64,000 bases of DNA from Phycisphaerae bacterium (GTDB lineage: Bacteria; Planctomycetota; Phycisphaerae; Phycisphaerales; SM1A02). Positions 59,510 through 64,000 of the stretch are shown piece by piece. The stretch covers positions 1 through 64,000 of the forward strand of contig VGXO01000004.1 in NCBI GenBank assembly GCA_016873275.1. Direction: 5' to 3'. The notes under the pieces were generated by a model. That model was not told where the DNA came from. It did not search any database and saw nothing but the letters and a program-made list of their open reading frames with translations. Each line of letters begins with the position of its first letter. Position 1 is the stretch's first letter. Both the position numbers and the translations under genes were made by a program.

Positions 59510-59875
59510 ATGCCGACGGACCCCGCGACGGCCCCCGCGACCGATCCGCCGCGACCTTCCGACGCCGAGCGGGCGTGCCTCCGCCGCTACTGGCGCACGA
59601 ACCTCGCGGTGGTGGCGGTGCTGCTCGTGCTCTGGGCGTTCATCGGTCTCGGCTGCGGCGTGCTCTGGTCGGACTGGCTCAACCAATTCCGCCTGCCCGG
59701 GACCGGCTATCCGCTCGGCTTCTGGTTCGCGCAGCAGGGGAGCATCGCCTCCTTCGTGCTGCTCGTCCTCGCCTACTGCCTCGTCATGAACCGCGTCGAC
59801 CGCCGGCATCGCGAGGCGCTCGCGCGGATCCGCGGCGCGGAGCCGGCGGCTCCCGCCGGGAGCCTCGGGCGATGA
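59510..59875 (+). CDS. DUF4212 small subunit of sodium:solute symporter
   Basis: A 121-residue protein with two membrane helices. The YWRTNL start, GVLWSDWLNQFRLPG loop, YPLGFWFAQQGS motif and MNRVDRR end match the DUF4212 family, which is always found directly before a large sodium/solute symporter and is thought to be its accessory subunit. The ATG at 59510 is preferred over GTG at 59471 because of the TATCTT box 6 nt before it. Its stop overlaps the symporter start. Confidence 0.9.
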   Translation: MPTDPATAPATDPPRPSDAERACLRRYWRTNLAVVAVLLVLWAFIGLGCGVLWSDWLNQFRLPGTGYPLGFWFAQQGSIASFVLLVLAYCLVMNRVDRRHREALARIRGAEPAAPAGSLGR

Positions 59876-61725
59876 GCCTGCAGGGCTGGACCTTCCTGAT
59901 CGTCGGGCTCACCTTCGGGCTCTACCTCGCGATCGCCTGGTGGACCCGCGTGCGGGACGTGCGGGGCTTCTACGTCGCCGGTCGCGGCGTGCCCGCCGCC
60001 GCCAACGGCATGGCGACCGCGGCGGACTGGATGAGCGCCGCGTCCTTCATCTCGATGGCGGGGCTCATCTCCACGATGGGGCAGTCGGGCGGCGTCTACC
60101 TGATGGGCTGGACCGGCGGCTACGTGCTGCTCGCGCTCCTCCTCGCGCCCTCCCTCCGCAAGTTCGGGCACTACACGGTGCCGGACTTCGTGGGCGACCG
60201 CTACGAGTCGAACGTCGCGCGGCTCGTCGCGGTCTTCTGCGCCCTCTTCGTCAGCTTCACCTACGTCGCGGGGCAGATGCGGGGCGTCGGGGTCGTCTTC
60301 AGCCGGTTCCTCGAGGTCGACATCGACGTCGGGGTGATGATCGGCGTCGCCATCGTCTTCGTGTACTCGACCCTCGGCGGCATGAAGGGGATCACCTGGA
60401 CGCAGGTCGCCCAGTACTGGGTGCTCATCACCGCGTTCCTGATCCCCGCGATCGCGATCAGCCTGCGCCTCACCGGCTCGCCGCTTCCGCAGGTCGGGCT
60501 CGGCGGCGAGCTCCTCGGCGCGGACGGCGCGCCCTCGGGGGTCTTCCTCCTCGACAAGCTCGACGCGGTCTCGCAGGAGCTCGGCTTCGCCCGCTACACC
60601 GAGGCGTTCACCGGACCCTGGGACCGGACGAACGTCCTCCTCGTCGCGCTCGGGCTCATGATCGGCACCGCCGGCCTGCCGCACGTGATCGTCCGCTTCT
60701 ACACGACCCGCACGGTGCGCGGGGCGCGGTGGAGCGGCTTCTGGGCGATCCTCTTCATCGCGGCGCTCTACCTGACCGCGCCCGCGACCGCGGCGTTCGC
60801 CCGCACCTTCATGATCGAGAGCCTGAACGGCCGGACCGCCGAGACGCTGCCGGACTGGTACCAGAGCTGGTCGAAGACCGGGCTCATCGCGTGGATCGAC
60901 GACGGCGACGGCGTGATCCGCTACTCCGCGGGCGAGGACAACGAGCTCTTCCGCGTCGGCACGATCAACCCGATGGAGTTCGCCTCCATGCAGCAGGCGC
61001 ACCAGCGGTGGATCGACGCGGGGGGCGCGGAGGGCGCCGACGCCCGCGTCGAGCTGCGGGCGCGGGGGCTCTCGGGTCCAGACCCGGACATCATCGTGCT
61101 CGCGACTCCGGAGATGGCGGAGCTCGCGAACTGGATCATCGCCCTCGTCGCGGCCGGCGGGCTCGCCGCGGCGCTCTCGACCGCGAGCGGGCTCCTCCTC
61201 GTCGTCTCCTCCAGCGTCGCCCACGACCTCTACTTCCGCGTGCTCAAGCCGCAGGCAAGCGAGAAGCAGCGTCTCCTCGTCGGTCGGGCGACGATCGGCG
61301 TGGCGGTGGTCGTCGCCGGCGTCTTCGGCATCCATCCGCCGGGCTTCGTGAGCCAGGTCGTCGCGTTCGCCTTCGGGCTCGCCGCGTCGAGCTTCTTCCC
61401 GGTGCTCGTCCTCGGGATCTTCTCCCAGCGCGTCGGCACGGTGCCCGCGACCTGCGGCATGATCGTCGGGATCTCCTTCACCGCCTTCTACATCGTGGGG
61501 ACGGTCTTCTTCGGCATGGACCGCTTCACCTTCGGGGTCCTGCCGAGCGGGGTGAACCCGCAGGGGATCGGGGTGATCGGGGCGATCCTCAACTTCGCGG
61601 TCGCGCTCGGGCTGACGCCGCTCTTCCCGCCGCCCTCCGAGTCGGTCCGCCGCCTCGTCGATGCCGTGCGCGAGCCGGAGGACGCCGGCGCCGCGGTCGC
61701 GATCGAGGCGTCGGCGGAGCACTGA
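59872..61725 (+). CDS. Sodium:solute symporter (SSS family, acetate/monocarboxylate type)
   Basis: A 617-residue transporter with about 13 membrane helices. The YVAGRGVPAAANGMATAADWMSAASFI stretch and GTAGLPHVIVRFYTTR are typical of the ActP-like branch that pairs with DUF4212. A hydrophilic insertion of about 100 residues (roughly 315-415) interrupts the helices, as in this subgroup. Likely substrates are acetate or other small carboxylates, taken up with sodium; not proven. It overlaps the small-subunit gene by four bases. Confidence 0.92.
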   Translation: MSLQGWTFLIVGLTFGLYLAIAWWTRVRDVRGFYVAGRGVPAAANGMATAADWMSAASFISMAGLISTMGQSGGVYLMGWTGGYVLLALLLAPSLRKFGHYTVPDFVGDRYESNVARLVAVFCALFVSFTYVAGQMRGVGVVFSRFLEVDIDVGVMIGVAIVFVYSTLGGMKGITWTQVAQYWVLITAFLIPAIAISLRLTGSPLPQVGLGGELLGADGAPSGVFLLDKLDAVSQELGFARYTEAFTGPWDRTNVLLVALGLMIGTAGLPHVIVRFYTTRTVRGARWSGFWAILFIAALYLTAPATAAFARTFMIESLNGRTAETLPDWYQSWSKTGLIAWIDDGDGVIRYSAGEDNELFRVGTINPMEFASMQQAHQRWIDAGGAEGADARVELRARGLSGPDPDIIVLATPEMAELANWIIALVAAGGLAAALSTASGLLLVVSSSVAHDLYFRVLKPQASEKQRLLVGRATIGVAVVVAGVFGIHPPGFVSQVVAFAFGLAASSFFPVLVLGIFSQRVGTVPATCGMIVGISFTAFYIVGTVFFGMDRFTFGVLPSGVNPQGIGVIGAILNFAVALGLTPLFPPPSESVRRLVDAVREPEDAGAAVAIEASAEH

Positions 61726-61776
61726 ACGGCGTGCCGCGCGATCCCGACGCGCGACGTCGCCCGCGCGACCACCCCG

Positions 61777-61782
61777 TAGACT
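61777..61782 (+). promoter_or_regulatory. Putative -10 box for leaderless small gene-eboB operon
   Basis: TAGACT, then 7 nt (GCCCGGC), then ATG at 61790; identical hexamer and spacing to the box before the CorA-fusion gene. Confidence 0.5.
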
Positions 61783-61789
61783 GCCCGGC

Positions 61790-62143
61790 ATGGTTCCCTC
61801 CACGCCGTCCTCCTCCGCGACGCCGTCGCTTCCACTGTCGCGCGAGTCCGTCGTCGACCGCTACTTCCTCGAGCACCGCGCGAAGGTGCTCGACGTGGCG
61901 GCGTTCCTCGACCGCGTGGACCGGGCGCGTCCCGCCTCGGCGGGCGGCGGCGAGGACGCCCGCCTGCGGAGCCTCCGCGCGGCGGTCGCGATCCTCGTCG
62001 ATGGTCAGGCGGAACGAGCGCGGCGCATCCTCGAGCTCCTGAGCGATCCCTCGACCGAGCCGATCGCGAAGGCGCCGATGAAGGGCGCCCGCGGGGCGTG
62101 GGAGGGCTTCGGCGGCGGCGCGAGCCCCGGGGGCGGTCGATGA
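61790..62143 (+). CDS. Small protein coupled to EboB-like hydrolase
   Basis: A 117-residue mainly helical protein: a Ser/Pro-rich start, a [28 protein letters not shown] helix, a second helical hairpin ([14 protein letters not shown]...[11 protein letters not shown]) and a glycine-rich end. No family recognised. Its ATG has a TAGACT box 7 nt upstream and its stop overlaps the hydrolase start, so the pair is co-translated. The arrangement suggests a subunit or partner of the hydrolase. Confidence 0.7.
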   Translation: MVPSTPSSSATPSLPLSRESVVDRYFLEHRAKVLDVAAFLDRVDRARPASAGGGEDARLRSLRAAVAILVDGQAERARRILELLSDPSTEPIAKAPMKGARGAWEGFGGGASPGGGR

Positions 62144-62958
62144 GCTACATCGATCCCCACGTCCACATGGTGAGCCGCACCACCGACGACTACGAGCGGA
62201 TGGCGCTCGCGGGATGCGTGGCGATCACCGAGCCCGCGTTCTGGGCGGGCTTCGACCGCTCGAGCCCGCAGGGCTTCTTCGACTACTTCCGCTGCCTCAC
62301 GGAGACGGAGCCCCGCCGGGCGGCGCAGTACGGGATCGCTCACCACAGCTGGCTCTGCATCAATCCCAAGGAGGCGGAGGATCCGGTCTTCGCGCGGGAG
62401 GTGATCGCCCTGATCCCGCAGTTCCTCGACCGCCCGAACGTCCTCGGGATCGGGGAGATCGGTCTCAACAAGAACAGCCGCCACGAGCTCGAGATCCTCG
62501 AGGCGCATCTGCAGCTCGCCGCGGACCGGAACCTCCTCGTCCTCGTGCACACGCCGCACCTCGAGGACAAGCGGAAGGGCACCCGCCTGATCATGGGGGC
62601 GATCCGGAACCAGGGTCGCCTCGATCCCGGTCGCGTGCTCGTCGACCACGTCGAGGAGCACACCGTCCGCGAGGTCCTCGACGCGGGCTTCTGGGCGGGG
62701 ATGACGCTCTACCCCGACACGAAGTGCACGCCGCAGCGGGCGGCGGACGTCTTCGAGATGCACGGGACGGACCGGCTCTGGATCAACTCCGCGGGCGACT
62801 GGGGGGCGAGCGATCCGCTGGCGGTCCCGAAGTGCCGCGAGGAGATGCGCCGCCGCGGGCACCTTGAGGAGGTGATCCGCAAGGTCAGCTTCGACAATCC
62901 GCGGACGTTCCTCTCGCAGAGCGGCAGGTTCCGGGTCGAGGTCGCGCCGACGCGATGA
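62140..62958 (+). CDS. eboB: TatD-family metal hydrolase, EboB-like
   Basis: A 272-residue amidohydrolase-fold protein. Metal ligands expected of TatD-type enzymes are visible: HVH in DPHVHMVS near the N-terminus, the glutamate in GIGEIGLN, histidines in VLVHTPH and LVDHVEEH, and the aspartate in NSAGDWG. The [14 protein letters not shown] start and the [17 protein letters not shown] segment are those of EboB from the ebo cluster (a prenylated-cyclitol-type biosynthetic locus) rather than the DNA-acting TatD. The other ebo genes do not follow here. Reaction unknown. Confidence 0.82.
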   Translation: MSYIDPHVHMVSRTTDDYERMALAGCVAITEPAFWAGFDRSSPQGFFDYFRCLTETEPRRAAQYGIAHHSWLCINPKEAEDPVFAREVIALIPQFLDRPNVLGIGEIGLNKNSRHELEILEAHLQLAADRNLLVLVHTPHLEDKRKGTRLIMGAIRNQGRLDPGRVLVDHVEEHTVREVLDAGFWAGMTLYPDTKCTPQRAADVFEMHGTDRLWINSAGDWGASDPLAVPKCREEMRRRGHLEEVIRKVSFDNPRTFLSQSGRFRVEVAPTR

Positions 62959-62983
62959 GGGCGACTCCCGAGGGCATGGCGCG

Positions 62984-63907
62984 ATGACCTCCACCGCGGC
63001 GTTCCTCCTCGCGAACCGACCGAGCGTCGCGGCACGCTACGGGCTGAAGGTGCTTGCCTGCGAGCTCGCCCGGCACCGGGGACTCCGACCGACCGTCACC
63101 TACGCCACCCATCGCACCGGCAGCACCGCGGTCCATCGGGCGATCCGTGGCTCCTCTCGCGCCGCGGTGAAGGCGCACGCCCTGGCGTCAGCGCATCTCT
63201 CGCCGAGGCGCCGCGACCGCTTCCGCGGGCTCCGCGCGGAGGACGGCGTGCCGATCGGCTTCCACGTCGGCGACTGGGTGGTCCGTCGGGCGATCGTCGA
63301 GCCTCGATGCGCCGCGGACTTCGTGGTCCTGCTGCGCGAGCCGGTCGCGGTGGCGGCGAGCCTCTTCGCGGGAGGTCGGGAGTGGTGGGCGCCGGGGCTC
63401 GCGGCGAGCCTCGACGAGCCGAGGATGCTCGACGACGAGGCGGTTCATCTCGCCGCCGACTCGCTCGAGTCTCGGGTGCCCTCGACGCTGATCCGGGACT
63501 GGCTCCGCCACGACCTTGCGCCGACGCTGGGTCTTGACTTGCTCGAGGTCACCTTCGACCGCGACCGAGGCTTCGCGGCGATCGAGCGCGGACCGTGGCG
63601 GATCGCCCTGCTTCGGAGCGACCTCTCCGACGAGCGGAAGCAGCAGGAGCTCTCGACCTTCCTCCGCCGCGTGGTGCCCCGCCCCGCGACCATGAACGCG
63701 ACCGCGCAGGCGGCGCCGTGGGTGCGGCGGGCGATGCAGCTCGCGCGGCGGGCGCTCGCGTCGCGCCCCGCCCTCGTCGACCGCCTGCTCGACGAGCCGT
63801 TCGTCGAGCACCTCTGGAGTCCCGCCGAGGTCGCCTCGCTTCGACGCGCGTGGCGGGGGACCGGCGGCACGATCGCCCCGAGCGAGGCGATGATGACCGC
63901 GACCTGA
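62984..63907 (+). CDS. Sulfotransferase-like protein
   Basis: A 307-residue protein with the two PAPS-binding signatures of sulfotransferases in divergent form: ATHRTGSTAVHRAI near residue 40 (5'-phosphosulfate loop) and FVVLLREPVAVAASLF near 115 (3'-phosphate loop). The later LEVTFDRDRGFAAIERGPWRIALLRSDL segment resembles the putative capsular-polysaccharide sulfotransferase group. It could sulfate a surface polymer. It follows eboB by 25 bp; a link between them is not proven. Confidence 0.65.
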   Translation: MTSTAAFLLANRPSVAARYGLKVLACELARHRGLRPTVTYATHRTGSTAVHRAIRGSSRAAVKAHALASAHLSPRRRDRFRGLRAEDGVPIGFHVGDWVVRRAIVEPRCAADFVVLLREPVAVAASLFAGGREWWAPGLAASLDEPRMLDDEAVHLAADSLESRVPSTLIRDWLRHDLAPTLGLDLLEVTFDRDRGFAAIERGPWRIALLRSDLSDERKQQELSTFLRRVVPRPATMNATAQAAPWVRRAMQLARRALASRPALVDRLLDEPFVEHLWSPAEVASLRRAWRGTGGTIAPSEAMMTAT

Positions 63908-64000
63908 CCTGAGCTGACCTCAACTCGCGACTTCCTCGCCACCACCTCGCCTCTTCATCGCCAGGCGGGACCCCGGCCCGGAGACCCTTCCGTGATCCCC

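Overview
The window is very GC-rich bacterial chromosome, gene-dense, with long stop-free antisense frames. Several marks point to a planctomycete, most likely class Phycisphaerae: a secreted protein ending in a VIPAPGA-type PEP-CTERM signal followed by an arginine cluster (55626-56345), a dockerin-like FNQDGEVNGADLTILLGYWG stretch just after a signal peptide (27285-29054), a planctomycete-style Tat-exported Gfo/Idh/MocA oxidoreductase, a futalosine-pathway mqnA, a TatD/EboB-type hydrolase and stand-alone MCE proteins. This placement is inference from protein style; no rRNA gene is present.

Layout. 0-3.1 kb: the 3' part of a membrane protein, a repeat-filled gap, then a LolD-like ATPase overlapping an FtsX-like permease. 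3.4-8.1 kb: a DUF3592-like membrane protein, an RlmK-type rRNA methyltransferase, and a visibly less GC-rich patch with a DEDDh exonuclease-BRCT protein and an orphan gene. 8.1-14.5 kb: galK, a receiver-flavoprotein fusion and a Tat oxidoreductase, separated by modular palindromic repeats that include a 47-bp tandem array. 14.5-21.6 kb: tspO, a KDPG aldolase gene, ade, a DedA/ATP-grasp fusion, two overlapping crcB genes, and a CorA protein preceded by a four-helix membrane domain. 21.6-29.1 kb: panD, an RND pump with its adaptor, an OsmC protein, and a secreted propeller-like protein with a cysteine-rich insert. 29.3-35.8 kb: the fatty-acid operon rpmF-plsX-fabH-fabD-(lipoprotein)-fabG-acpP-fabF on the minus strand. 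36.0-37.7 kb: rnhA, rpsL, rpsG. 37.8-47.5 kb: plant-type FNR, a fibro-slime protein, murA, and the minus-strand series psuG-rho-MCE-MCE-spoU. 47.8-55.4 kb: a DEAD-family helicase divergent from alr, then a tightly packed run of flavoprotein reductase, type III polyketide synthase, mqnA and a sigma-like regulator. 55.6-64 kb: a PEP-CTERM protein, a ThuA-like protein, a serine protease, a DUF4212/sodium symporter pair, an EboB-like hydrolase with a small partner, and a sulfotransferase-like protein.

Signals. Many genes lack a Shine-Dalgarno sequence and instead have a TANNNT hexamer 6-7 nt before the start codon, the pattern of leaderless transcripts; genes for secreted proteins and rpsG carry clear Shine-Dalgarno sequences. 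The fabG leader holds a TACAAT box, a perfect 22-bp palindrome with a T-tract, and no normal start codon, which looks like an attenuated gene with an AUC start. No tRNA, rRNA, insertion sequence or CRISPR array was seen.

The observations most worth testing are the WspR-like receiver fused to a flavoprotein, the channel-like domain fused to CorA, the DedA/ATP-grasp fusion, the fabG leader, the modular repeat family, and the polyketide-quinone operon with its divergent sigma-like protein.
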